64,000 bases of DNA, taken from the NCBI GenBank assembly GCA_003439945.1, contig QVRM01005626.1, positions 62,001 to 126,000 on the forward strand, in the 5' to 3' direction. Positions 20,830 to 31,379 of this stretch are shown here, one piece after another. Both the position numbers and the translations under genes were made by a program. Below the pieces are notes generated by a model, which saw only the letters and a list, made by a program, of their open reading frames with translations, was not told the origin of the DNA and ran no database searches. Position 1 is the stretch's first letter; every line of letters starts with the position of its first letter. Origin of the DNA: Dermanyssus gallinae. Its lineage: Eukaryota; Arthropoda; Arachnida; Mesostigmata; Dermanyssidae.

Positions 20830-22200
20830 CTAATCTATTTTGTGAGGAAAGAAAGTGCAAATTATCAGTGATACCCCTAATTCATTAGTCTGTAGAAGCG
20901 AGCTAATAAATATTTGGAATAGTGCTGGTGAGAGGCCGGCCCCTAGAGACGTGCCAGAGTGCGGGGAGCGTGGAGAGAACACGTTGTCGCCGTTTCTGGT
21001 GATTTGTATCCTGTCGCTTATGTAAGAATTACTAAATGTCATAGGTCTTCATTATACTTTGTTGAGTATTTTAATGAGGATGTTTTTCTCTGCTAAATTA
21101 GATTATTTTTCAGTATCAACAAAGATACCGGCAATTATTTGAAAACAATTTTAGCTATTAGTTGTAAGTGCTTAGAGGTGTCTAAGTTATTGTTTCATTT
21201 GCTACGAAAGCCGAATTGCATCGGACTAAAAATGGCGTATTGTAAGGACATAGGCAATTCTGATCACCGGTAATTGCCTTAGGTAATTTGGCCAGAAAAA
21301 TATACGCAATCTGTAGGTCGATAGTGAGTCGCGTAATTTCTAGTTCCCTGTTTAAATGGCACTGTAATGTTTGCATATTTTAGTTCTAGCATATTCAGTT
21401 ATATTCAACCAATGTGGTAGGGTACGCTTTCCTCTTGTGTAAAACATTGGTTGAATATGGCTGCCCAAATATTTGATATGTAGATTATGTATATCTTATA
21501 AGCTTGCAGAGTCCATAAAAAGCAAAGGCTACTCACGCCAGGCAGCCACTTGCTTTATGTTTACCTAACTTTAATAAAACTGCCTCGGGGAATCGCGGAG
21601 TTCATTAATTATATTCAGTTTTATTTGCACCATATGTATTGTATACAGCTAAACCCATTGTTGCGAAATTTATGTGGAGTGCTTCGGCTATCTAAGCAGC
21701 GTCAATTGCGGCAGCGTTTTTAGCAGTCTAGTTTTTTTCGTATATTTCTGCCACAGAGCTTGTCCATAACGTTCCATCCCGCTCGGAGTGTAGAGATGTT
21801 GGCTTCATTTGTTTGAGCTGATAGAGAAATATTGTATAGGTTACAATTAATAAAAGCGCTTGTCTGTGCGTAGATACTCCCGCAAATAACCGGGCCCATC
21901 AAAGGGGATAATCGGAGCCCGCTTCTCTTTTCTGTAATCCTAAAAGACCTTCTAAACTCGTGAACATACATGGAGGCTCTGATAATGAAAAGCTCTGAAT
22001 GAAGGATAAGCTGTTGCAAGGCATTCTCCACGACGGAGCCTCATTCCTTTTGTCTTTGAGATATGTATCTTAGGTGAGGTGTCTGTCGTAAACTTTGCAA
22101 GAGTGACTAACGCTTGCTGAACATGAACGACTTTCAAAGTAGATAGCAATATGATCAGCATATTAAATGAGTTGAACTGATGGATGCTTCTGCTTCACAG
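20830..22200 (-). pseudogene. Decayed LINE reverse transcriptase fragments
   Basis: At 21042-20830 the minus strand has an RT motif-B-like region (SYISDRIQITRNGDN, then GAGLSPALFQIFISSL). At 22161-21952 there is a later RT segment with STLKVVHVQQALVTLAKFT and KTKGMRLRRGE. The later motif lies upstream of the earlier one on this strand, so at least two separate fragments are present. No open frame is long and the clade is not determined. Confidence 0.5.
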
Positions 22201-22426
22201 TCGCCAGCCGCTCACTGAAAGTTACAGAAAACAGAACTGGACTAAGGTAATCGCCCTGTACAAATTTGGGATGTTCGGCAACACCGCTGTCCAGTATCAA
22301 GGGCAGTATCAACACTGCGAGGTGCAGTATCAAGGGCAGATTTAGATTCTACAATAATAAAAAATATTTATGAAACTTTATAATTTTCGAGGAAACAGTA
22401 TGAGTATACCCGGCTGTAGAATCTAG

Positions 22427-23760
22427 TCATCATATTTACTTCACTCATATTGAGTATGCATATAACATAAGCAATTGTACAGATTATACAAATATACAGT
22501 CAGCTGCTTGCGGCATGTAATTCGAGAGAGGCAGTGCAGTGATCTCTTCGCAAGGGCCAGGCAGGCAGACGCATATAACTTCGTACACACCTGAGAGCAC
22601 AGTCGACAGACGCATTCGGTGTACTCTTCGTGGAAGCTTGTATTCGAACAAACCAGGTTATGATAGCCATGAACTATGTATCTGGTATAGACGTGGCGAT
22701 TGTCACATGCAAGACCAGACCAGAGGTAAGAGGCCCTGAAAATATCCAGGTCTCTGACCTCTCGTCGGACTTGTTCAACTTTATTTTCCTATTCCGAGAT
22801 AAAGCTCTCGAATAGTACTGTACGCGGCGCTTTCAACCTAATCGAATTATCTCAACAATTGGTGCACAGCCTGACACAAGGTACACGAAGCGGCTCCTTG
22901 CCCGCATTGACAGGCAAACTACTCGCTTCATGTACATTGTAAAACACCTTTCAAGCTAATTAAAGTTTGTCCGAGTGAGGTGTTCCCATACTCTGTTAAG
23001 ACCATACATCAGCGCCGGAACAATCATGAGGTAGAATAGCGCCACTGCCGTCGGGACGGACAGTCACCGGACATCGCCTACCTCTCCATAAAGAGAAATT
23101 AGGGCTGTGCGCGCTGTCTCGACGATGTGAGCAGTGAATGTCGTCCCAGTATAATGAAGCCAAAGCCCCAGATACCGGAAAGAGTTGACAAATTCCAAGG
23201 ATTGGCCGCCGCAACATATGACGTCTTTTGCAGCCAATCGACCTCCTCTTCTGAATTTCATAGCCTTGGTCTTCATGGCGTTTATTTCCAGCCTTTTTGA
23301 GATAAGGGACACCTCCGCCAGAGAAGTGATGCGCTTAATGGCACCCAGGTCGTGATGAGCGACCGATATGTCATCTGCGTACATCACAACTGTGGCCTTA
23401 TGGAACTCTTGTCGAATATAATCGACAAAATCGGCAAGCAGATATTCCGGGGTGTAACGCGGAATCGCGAGGTGAATGCGTTTAATCGGTACGGTGGAGT
23501 AGTGTGGTACCCCCATTCCAAACCTCGATAGGGGGGAGGGTGGGGGATCTGCTGAACTGAAGGAGACGCAGCTCAATGGGTCGCCTTGCGGGGTTCCCAC
23601 ATTTTGCCTTACCTGCAACACTTCCTGCTCACCTTGTACCAGTAAGGTGTTCTCATCAAAGAAACTGGAAATTACGCTCAGCAGAGAGCCAGAAACGTTT
23701 ATCTCAATTAGCTTGCCCTTATTCACCGATATGTGTCTTAACGTTAACTTAAATTTTTAT
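22427..23760 (-). pseudogene. Family P LINE, 5'-truncated copy
   Basis: A 220-codon minus-strand frame (23726-23064) holds RT motifs: GSLLSVISSFFDENTLLV, TPQGDPLSCVSF, the active site VVMYADDISVAHHDLG and FRYLGLWLHY. Downstream pieces match the 3' part and 3' UTR of the copy at 26449-30245, ending near 22427. Relative to that copy there is an in-frame extra segment of about 120 bp (about 23442-23562) between the PQGDP and LLADF segments. The 5' end is truncated near 23760. No target site duplication was found. Confidence 0.8.
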
Positions 23761-26224
23761 CATTGTACATGTCGTCATGTACAGTAACCACCGCGGCGTG
23801 TGATGCCAGGCCTCCACTGTAGATCGTAAACAAGTAGACAACGCTTCAATTTTTTGTTATGGATGGTACTAGATATGATTGATGCATATGCGCCACGAGC
23901 AGCGTGACTCGGCCGTTTGGCATTTAATTTCTCATTTAACCCATATTATTTTCAAATCTCTTTGTTCTTAAGCGCCTTGTCAGCGCCACGACATAGTTAG
24001 ACCGTTACCAAACGATTTTTTTCGGAAGGGATCCTTCAGGTTCTTTAGGCTTGCACGACGCATGTTAAGATTACCACGTTGTTTCTCTTAATTCTAAGCT
24101 TAATATGAGCAATATTCTGGATTTGTCTACTGATTTAAAAATGCAACCACCAAAGTGAACCGATCATTTGTTATGTGACCGTACTCTTCGACGTCAGAGG
24201 AAATTCTGGCAATCTCGACCGCACTGCAGCCGTTAATAGTCTGAAAAAGTTATGAATTAAAGCTTGCGGCGCAATTTTCAACATAATTATGACATACATT
24301 GTCACGCATGCGCAATGAACGCACGCATTGAGGTAAACGCTCTTGGTATTGTCGTTGAGTCTCACTCTGGGAGGCGCGCTTCCTCGAATATTGTTTGTGA
24401 TGTGTGATACGTGCCTTTATTGGGTAGTAACGCTTCAAGATAATTGCAGCATGAACTAAACACTCGATCGATCTCAGGAAAAAGCAGGGAGAGTTGCGAA
24501 TCTGTTAAGAAACTCTTGCGAGTTTCCCGCTAAACGATTTTCTGGAGAATCAGCGTTGCATAGCGACAAAGCTCTCAAACGCACACTTAGGATCAAAGAT
24601 TAATTATTCCCTTGGCATAATGTTTTGATTAACAAACACGACTGTTGTGTGATACATCCTGCTGTTTCGTTACGTGATTTAAAATAGTATCTTGCCAAGT
24701 AGCGGTTTTTAAAGGCTAAAATATTTACACGTTTTAGAATGTTTCTTTCCGAGACCAATTATTATACTTCTGGAAATTTCTATGGAGATAACACCGTGGC
24801 GTCTGACCATACTGACGCTAGCCAACTTCTAATTCGAGTGAAATACACATACAAGGAGAAACTCCTCCAATTGGTCAGAAAAGCTCAACTAATTACCATC
24901 GAATTGAATATTCTAGCGATGCCCTAGAATATTTTAGCGACAGTTAAATTCGGCGTGGTCTAAATTTCTGAAACTGAGCTTACAATTGTAATTACAGTTA
25001 GATTGGTTTGTCAATAGCTCTCTATCTCTCTCAGTACTAATGAGTGCTACCGTCCACAGTTTGCCTTGCCGATGCAGTACGGAGTCAGACCAAAGGCCAC
25101 CGATCGAAAAAAACAAAATATTAGGAAAGCGTAACGATTTTTGTACTCTAATAGCGTCAGCGTTCACTCCGCTCTGACTCAGCGACCTCGCGGCGATGTT
25201 ATTTGGATTTTATCTCAAAGCTAGCATGCGATAATGGCGCATTTCTTGACATTCGACTTGACAACGTTTGAAGGGGTCACTTTTCCTGCCCCCCCCCCCT
25301 TGGCCCCAAGGCCGCGCCTATACTGAGCAGATTACTAATTTATATTATCAGTGTATGTCAAGATGGACTAAGCATTATGATTCACCATTTTACGCGTACA
25401 ATAACGCTGTTAGCTATTTGATTCTATAGAAAAGTGTGTTTTAAATATTGACAAAACCAACCAATATTGGGACAGCATGGTGTTGTACGACAAGTGTTTT
25501 TTGTTAATTCATGTATACAACTCCATATTGCCTTTGCTATGCATATTGTAAATAAAATTTAAAAAAATTCAGTTGATGCTAAAAAAATCAATGGGTGCTC
25601 CCGTTTGCATAAAACCGTAGCCGGATCCTCCAGAGAAACCTATTCAGTTTTATCACCCACCTTTTTTTTGCAGAAGCGGCCTGGTATTGCTCAAACGTTA
25701 TTCCGAAAATCATGAGTCGTGGTTATGTAAAAAATCTTATACGCAAGGCTTGCTTCGAATGAGGCAATCATGCTCGGATTATATGAAAACTGGTGATTTT
25801 CTGAGCAAATTCATAATATTTACTTCTAGAGAACAGTAATTCATTTTTTTAGATAAAGTCTTTATTTAAACGAACAGTTTGACACGAATAAATATGCAAA
25901 CATTTAGACTCGAATGAAGAGCAAGGATTCCATTGCGTCTAATCATACCTAAAAATTACGTAGTTATAGGCTGATGCTTTCTTTCGTTTTTGTTACTTCA
26001 GCATTTATTTTTGACATTTTTGACACCACCAGCTGGCTGTGGTATCAGCCTAACACTAGTACAGTTACCGTAATTACTTACTAGAGAATGATTCTCTGAA
26101 AAAAAGTGTCTGAGGTTGTATGTCTATAACATTTCAATAGTAGAACTCGGCAACCGTTGCAGAAAAGCAAGCGAATTTTATTTAAAATTTCCACTACGTT
26201 TGCAAATTCCGTCAGTAGTGCAAT
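23761..26224. other. Long stretch with little recognisable content
   Basis: AT-rich DNA, probably intronic. It holds one weak exon candidate (24984-25064, minus). A short segment near 23880-23920 resembles one near 48915-48950. No other feature was recognised. Confidence 0.4.
24984..25064 (-). CDS. Weak candidate host exon, FN3-like second half
   Basis: On the minus strand an open frame with KLWTVALISTERDRELL and NQSNCNYN(C) ends at 24984 before GTAAGCTC, leaving phase 1 as in the firm second-half exons. The C-x-x-x-C ending resembles those at 52583 and 59454. The upstream border is uncertain: GGCAAG at 25065 gives phase 1 rather than the expected phase 0, and the pyrimidine tract lies further upstream. 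Treat as tentative. Confidence 0.3.
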
Positions 26225-26340
26225 CTGGTAGTGAAGGGCCTCAGGCCCATCAAGTACGTTGTAATTGCTCCTAGCGGATTGCCGCAGGGGTCATTATGGT
26301 CTCCAGAGAAATCAGCATCATTGCCGAGCCATTTGGTCGC
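26225..26340 (+). pseudogene. Small RT motif-B fragment
   Basis: The plus strand reads RPIKYVVIAPSGLPQGSLWSP, resembling the PQGS region of LINE reverse transcriptases. Nothing recognisable precedes it. It lies just upstream of the family P insertion and belongs to an older element. Confidence 0.4.
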
Positions 26341-26378
26341 AGAGACATGCTACAACACAAGAATGAGGTACAGTTTTA

Positions 26379-26428
26379 CGCTAGCGTTCTTATTACCTAC
26401 AGTAGCATATGCAATAAGAACGCTAGCG
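26379..26428. repeat. 16-bp perfect inverted repeat
   Basis: cgctagcgttcttatt at 26379-26394 is exactly reversed and complemented at 26413-26428 with an 18-bp spacer. It sits six bases before the family P target site duplication. No function is assigned. Confidence 0.85.
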
Positions 26429-26485
26429 CTTGTTAATATCCTTGTTGGATTGCGCTTGTTAAAAACGTTGTCGTCTGCTACCGTG

Positions 26486-27551
26486 ATGTTCGAATGTGCA
26501 AAGTGTTCGCTCCCGTTTAAAACGGGAGGACAACTGGTGATTTGTAACCAAGGCTGCTCTACTGTGTTTCACGGGGGGTGCCTAAACACCGTGCCCTCCG
26601 AGGACACACCGTGTCGTGCGGGTCCTGTGAATCAGTGGAACCCAACTTTGTCCTTATAAGGAACGTTTGTGCGTGCTACAGTGGAACTTAGTGAAGCTGT
26701 GGGCATCACACACGGAGCTCCAGCAAAAAGTCGCCAGCAATGAAGCGGCTCCCCTGAAGCAACTTGCGCACCCCGAAACCATCGAGGGGTGTTTAAACTC
26801 CACACTAAAAGAAAAAGTTAGCGTGAAGAAAACGGACGGAACACGGAAAGCGCGGAAGAACAAGTCACGGTTGACGGAAGGCGGAGATCTGCTTGTACTA
26901 ACAAAGCCGATCGACGACAGCGCCACCGCAGAGAACGGCAAGGCCGGTCTCTGCGGCGCCAAGCGCAGTGCTACAGCAGCTGGTCTTAACAGCAGCGGTA
27001 GCAGTAGCGGCGGCAATAACAACACCGCCACTACCCTCGAATAAAATGAGCCGATGGATGACAACACGCCAACGGCAAGGGAAGCGGCAGCGGCCGCAAC
27101 GTCGCCAACGGGGACAACCGCAGAGGCGAGGAAAGACGAGGAAGACAACGATGGTTTTGTCACCGTCCAACGGAGGAGGAGCGGCAAAACAAAGCATCGT
27201 ATGCAGAAAGGCAGTGCAGCTGATGGAGTAGGAGATCTTGAAGTGTATGCTGGACCAGGCAGGTTCAGCGCGCTGAGAGTAGCACGGCTGGCGGCGAAAA
27301 CGTCAGCTGTCAACCTACACACATGACTTGTTAACAGGAACATTTGTGTAAGGGCAGTATTCAAAATGCGGACGCAGGGAAGTTATGCCGTGTTCTGTGT
27401 AGTGCTGGGTGACGGCGAGTACGCAAAATGCAGCAAGAGTGAATTCTGGCCAAAAGGTATCCTATTTCGTCGTTGGGCTGGTGATGCTTCCTACGAGAAA
27501 ATGGTTATGGAAAGCTTTACCGCGCCTGGCGGTCCGGCTCTTCGCAAGTGA
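26486..27551 (+). pseudogene. Family P ORF1 with PHD-like zinc finger
   Basis: The ATG at 26486 starts a zinc-finger segment with the spacing CX2C...CX3C...HX2C (CAKCSLPFKTGG, then CNQGCSTVFHGGC), resembling PHD fingers found in ORF1 of some LINEs. Then come a Lys/Ala/Thr-rich linker and a conserved segment (ISALRVARLALKTSAVGL in the copy at 46234), split over frames here at 26667-27044, 27054-27326 and 27366-27551. The C-terminal SFTAPGGPALRK segment matches the copy at 46234-47034. At least three frameshifts or stops break it. The role would be RNA binding within the element's particle. Confidence 0.75.
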
Positions 27552-27575
27552 CTGAACAGATCTAGAGATGCTAAC

Positions 27576-30231
27576 GTGGAGACTACTAGGTCTCTGCGGC
27601 TGCTTCTTTGGAACTGTGAGGGACTAAGAGGAGCAATAGACCTAGCGCCAGTTGACATGCTTACGTCGGTGGACATTGCACTCCTTACGGAGACCTACCA
27701 GCGGGAGGAACTGCATATCAATAATATGCGAGGGTTCCACCAGCTGGCAGTTCTACCTGCTGGAGGCCGTAGGTAGACCAGTGGGTGGATTATCAATCTA
27801 CCTACATAAACGTTTACCGCCGGCGCAATGTGTGAGGAAGAATGATTTCTATGTGGGTCTCTCGTCTATGAGGGTGAACATAGCCGTCTTCTATCCTCCC
27901 CCCACATCTTGACTCGGCAGAGGTCGCTGACACGGTGAGTTCCGGTATATCAGGTTTCGACTTGTCTATGCCAACCATCGTCGGTGGCGACTTCAACGCC
28001 CGTATTGATGGTGGGGCTACTAACGATAAAGGAGAGGTGCTGCTCCAGTTGATGAATACTTTGGTCTGATATGTGCAAATGCATGCGAAGACCACACGTA
28101 TATAAGTCATAACGGAAGCAGCACCATTGACCTACTGTTTCACAACCTTGTCGATGGCGAAGTTGAAAGCTTCGATGTTCTCGAGGTGGCTGCAAGGAAG
28201 CACCTACCGGTGTCAGCAGTCGCATATATTCCAGATATCTGGTTTAAGCAGCAAGGCGACCCACACCTGGTTGCCACGAGGCGGCCCTTTCACTATTAGA
28301 GGTTGATAGCCTCAAGGTGGGCTGTGATGTGGATACTTGTTGTGAGCTGCTAGAGAGAACCATGAGAAGTGCAGTCAGGTAGAAGAGACCGGGGGAGAGG
28401 AGATCACGACAGTGGTTTTCTCAGGCTTGCTATCTCGCCCACCGTGGGGTGCTCGAGCTTTTGCGCCAAGCGAGGGTAAAGGCACCACCACAGCTGCTAG
28501 CCAGACGCAGGCTTGACTACTTCAATAGTAGAAAAGCTTACATAAAGCTATGCCTTGACCACAAGCGTGAATACGCTAGGCGGGAAGAAATCCGACTGCT
28601 CGAAAGAGCGGAGCGCAAGCCCTCAGCCTACGTCGTACGGCCTTCGTAGGGGGCCGAACCACCTGCTCAGCGACGAACAGGTAACGAGTCACCTGACCGG
28701 TCTTCTATATAACCGCGAGACGGTACGCCTGGCTCCAATGATTGAGCACCCGCTCACATTGGAGCAGGATACTATGAATCTGCCCTTTGAGGTAGAAGAA
28801 GTAAGTCAGGTTCTGCACTCTCTTCCGAGAGGAAAGAGTGCGGGGCCAGCCCAAGTGTACTATGAGCACTGGGTGCAGTGGGAGTACGTTGTCGACCAGA
28901 CCCTTCCACCGGAGCAATTCGGCTTTCGAAGAGGTCGAGGAACGCGTGATGCAATCCATGTGCTTCAGTCAGAGATAGAGCGAGCTGTGGCAAAGCCCGG
29001 GGGCCATTTGTATGCAGTCTTCATAGACTGCGTCAAGGCTTTTGACAAAGCACCTCGAGATCTCCTGGTGAAGTCATTCCGATACGTAGAAGTTAGTGGC
29101 TCTCTTCTGAGTGTAATTTCCAGTTTCTTTGATGAGGACACCTTACTGGTACAAGGTGAGCAGGAAGTGTTGCAGGTAAGGCAAAATGTGGGAACCCTCG
29201 CAAGGCGACCCATTGAGCTGCGTCTCTTTCACTCTTCTGCTTGCCGATTTTGTTGATTATATTCGACAAGAGTTCCAGAAGGCCACAGTTGTGATGTACG
29301 CAGATGACATAGTGGTCGCTCATCACGACCTAGGTGCCATCAAGCGCATCACTTCTCTGGAGGAGGTGTTCCTTGTCTCAAGAGGGCTGGAAATAAACGC
29401 CATGAAGACCAAGGCTATGAAATTCAGAAGAGGAGGTCGATTGGCTGCTAAAGACGTTATACGTTGCGGCGGCCAATCCTTGGAATTCGTTAACTCTTTC
29501 CGGTATCTGGGGCTTTGGCTTCATTATACTGGACCTTCACTGCTCACATCGTCGAGACAGCGCGCACAGCCCTAATTTCTCTTTATGGAGAAATAGGCGA
29601 TGTTCGGCGACTGTTCGTCCCGACGGCAGTGGCGCTTTTCTACCTCAAGGTTGTTCCGGCGCTGATGTATGTTCTTGACAGAGTATGGGAACACCTCACT
29701 CAGGCAAACTTTGGTTTGCTTGAAAGCTGTTTTACAATGTACATGAAACGAGTACTTTGCCTGTCAATGCGGGCAAGGAGCCGCTTTGTGTACCTAATGT
29801 CAGGCTGTGCACCAGTTGTTGAGATCATTCGATTGAGGTTGAAGACGCCGCGTACAGTACCATTCGAGAGCTTTATCTCGGAATGGGAAAATAAAGTTGA
29901 ACAAGTCCGACGAGAGGTCGGAGACCTGGATGTTTTCAGGGCCTTTCACCTCTGGTCTGGTCTTGCGTGTGACAATCGCCACGTCTATACCAGATACATA
30001 GTTTATGGCTATCATCACCTGTTGTTCGAAACGAGCTTCCACGAAGAGTACACTGAGTGCGTCTGTCAACTGTGCTCTCAGGCGTGTACGAAGTTTCATG
30101 CATCTGCCTGCCTGGCCCTTGCGAAGAGATCACTGCACTGCCTCTCTCGTATAACATGCCGTGAGGAGCTGAGAGTACAATTGTATAATATGTATAATTG
30201 TTCATGTTATATGCATACTCAATATGAGTGA
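27576..30231 (+). pseudogene. Family P ORF2 (APE endonuclease and RT)
   Basis: Endonuclease motifs: LRLLLWNCEGLRGAID, IALLTETY, GGLSIYLHKRLPP, GGDFNARID near 27990 and STIDLLFHN near 28130. A linker helix region follows at 28449-28650. RT motifs: PPEQFGFRRGRGTRDAI, motif A AVFIDCVKAFDKAPRDLL, PQGDP (split by a frameshift near 29200) and motif C VVMYADDIVVAHHDLG near 29295. The thumb and C-terminal domain continue to 30231 and include a Cys-rich CQLCSQACTKFH piece. Several frameshifts separate these parts. Confidence 0.85.
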
Positions 30232-30260
30232 AATAAATACGATGATAATATCCTTGTTGG

Positions 30261-30974
30261 CCGTCAAATTTTTGTGTAGATCTCGACGTTGGTAGCCCGC
30301 ACCTTCTATGGCGTATGATCATTGATGGAACAATCTGTGTACCTAGCATTTTTATAACTTCTTTAATTCTATGTTATATGCATGGCTTTTTACTTGTTTA
30401 ACGGGCTTGATTTTTAGGACCCACATGTACAGGCTCACAATTCAGCAGTAGAAACAGCCTAACAGTAACAAAAAGTTGCCTTGTATAATATCAACGCGTT
30501 GCACAGCTTCGCTAAGAGACGAATCATAGGTTGGCTTCTTTTTATTAAAGTCTCGCTTCAAGAAACTTCCCATTATAACCGGTTTAACGAAAAATTGTTT
30601 TTTGCTGCCATACTATCGCTCATACATATTTATAAAGTTTGTTTTTTTTTCGTTTAGTCAGTATTGCAATGCCTTCTGACAATTCCCTCTCATAATATGT
30701 ACGGTGGTGCTTCGCACTACATAGAGCTTAAATGAGGATGCTGACTGTACGCTCAATCGTTTAGCCAGCGTAATCATTTTTAGCATCGCAGTATTTGCAA
30801 AAAATGCACGTTAAATGATTTCACTCACATGTTATGTACTTACTCTTCCGAAAGACTTTCCACGTTGAAGAAACGCTTACGGTGCTCATTGGAAGTCTTG
30901 CATTGCTTCGCATATTGGGTCTTATATGCAAATAATTAAAGAACAGTTTGTTAATGTGAAAGGTATTGCACTTG
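30261..30974. other. No gene seen
   Basis: AT-rich DNA after the family P insertion with no recognisable coding region or element. Confidence 0.5.
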
Positions 30975-31093
30975 CACCATTTAGATATCGAATTATAACT
31001 CTTGGCAACTCTCGGCAGACATATATATATATATATATATATATATCACCATTTAGATATTGAATTATAACTCTTGGCAACTCTCGGCAGACA
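30975..31093. repeat. 47-bp direct duplication around a (TA)n tract
   Basis: caccatttagatat...ctcggcagaca at 30975-31021 is repeated at 31047-31093 with one mismatch; 25 bp of (TA)n lies between. It may be a recent tandem duplication or a long flank duplication. Confidence 0.9.
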
Positions 31094-31105
31094 AATATAT
31101 ATTTA

Positions 31106-31371
31106 CGCGGTTCTTAAAACGAGCCGGTTATCAGAACCAGTAAGAAATAGCGCGGTTCTTAGGACGAGCCGGTTCTAAGAACCAGTAAGAAAAAGCGCGG
31201 TTCTCAGAACGAGCTGGTTCTAAGAACCAGTGAGGAGAACGCGGTGCTTAGAACTAGCCGGTTCTAAGAACTAGTGAGGCAAACGCGGTTCTTAGAACGA
31301 GCCGATTCTAAGATCCAGAGAGGAGAACGCGGTTCTTAGAACAAGCCGGTTCTAAGAACCAGTAAGAAAAA
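31106..31371. repeat. 44-45-bp tandem satellite with internal hairpins, six units
   Basis: Units start with CGCGG at 31106, 31151, 31196, 31240, 31284 and 31328, giving periods of 45, 45, 44, 44 and 44. Each unit contains two self-complementary blocks, GGTTCTTAGAACG-like and GGTTCTAAGAACC, joined by GAGCC. It abuts the 3' end of element Z (minus). Confidence 0.93.
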
Positions 31372-31379
31372 GTATTTAT

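Larger units (their letters stand above)
26449..30245 (+). mobile_element. Family P APE-type LINE with 15-bp target site duplications
   Basis: The element is bounded by direct repeats taatatccttgttgg at 26434-26448 and 30246-30260, so its ends are well defined. It contains an ORF1 with a PHD-like finger (from 26486), an APE endonuclease and RT ORF2 (27576-30231) and a short 3' end with an AATAAA signal (GTGAAATAAATACGATGA). Both ORFs carry frameshifts, and there is probably a deletion within the N-terminal RT region near 28870, so it is inactive although structurally recent. Clade is uncertain; candidates are I, Vingi, CR1 or RTE-like groups. Confidence 0.88.

Noticed and set aside
26898..27364. 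Long minus-strand frames rich in Ala, Leu, Ser
   Set aside because: They are complementary to the low-complexity linker of family P ORF1 on the plus strand and have no domain of their own.
31106..31371. CRISPR-like regularly spaced repeats
   Set aside because: Units are contiguous and differ by scattered substitutions, with no unique spacers; it is a tandem satellite in a eukaryotic genome.
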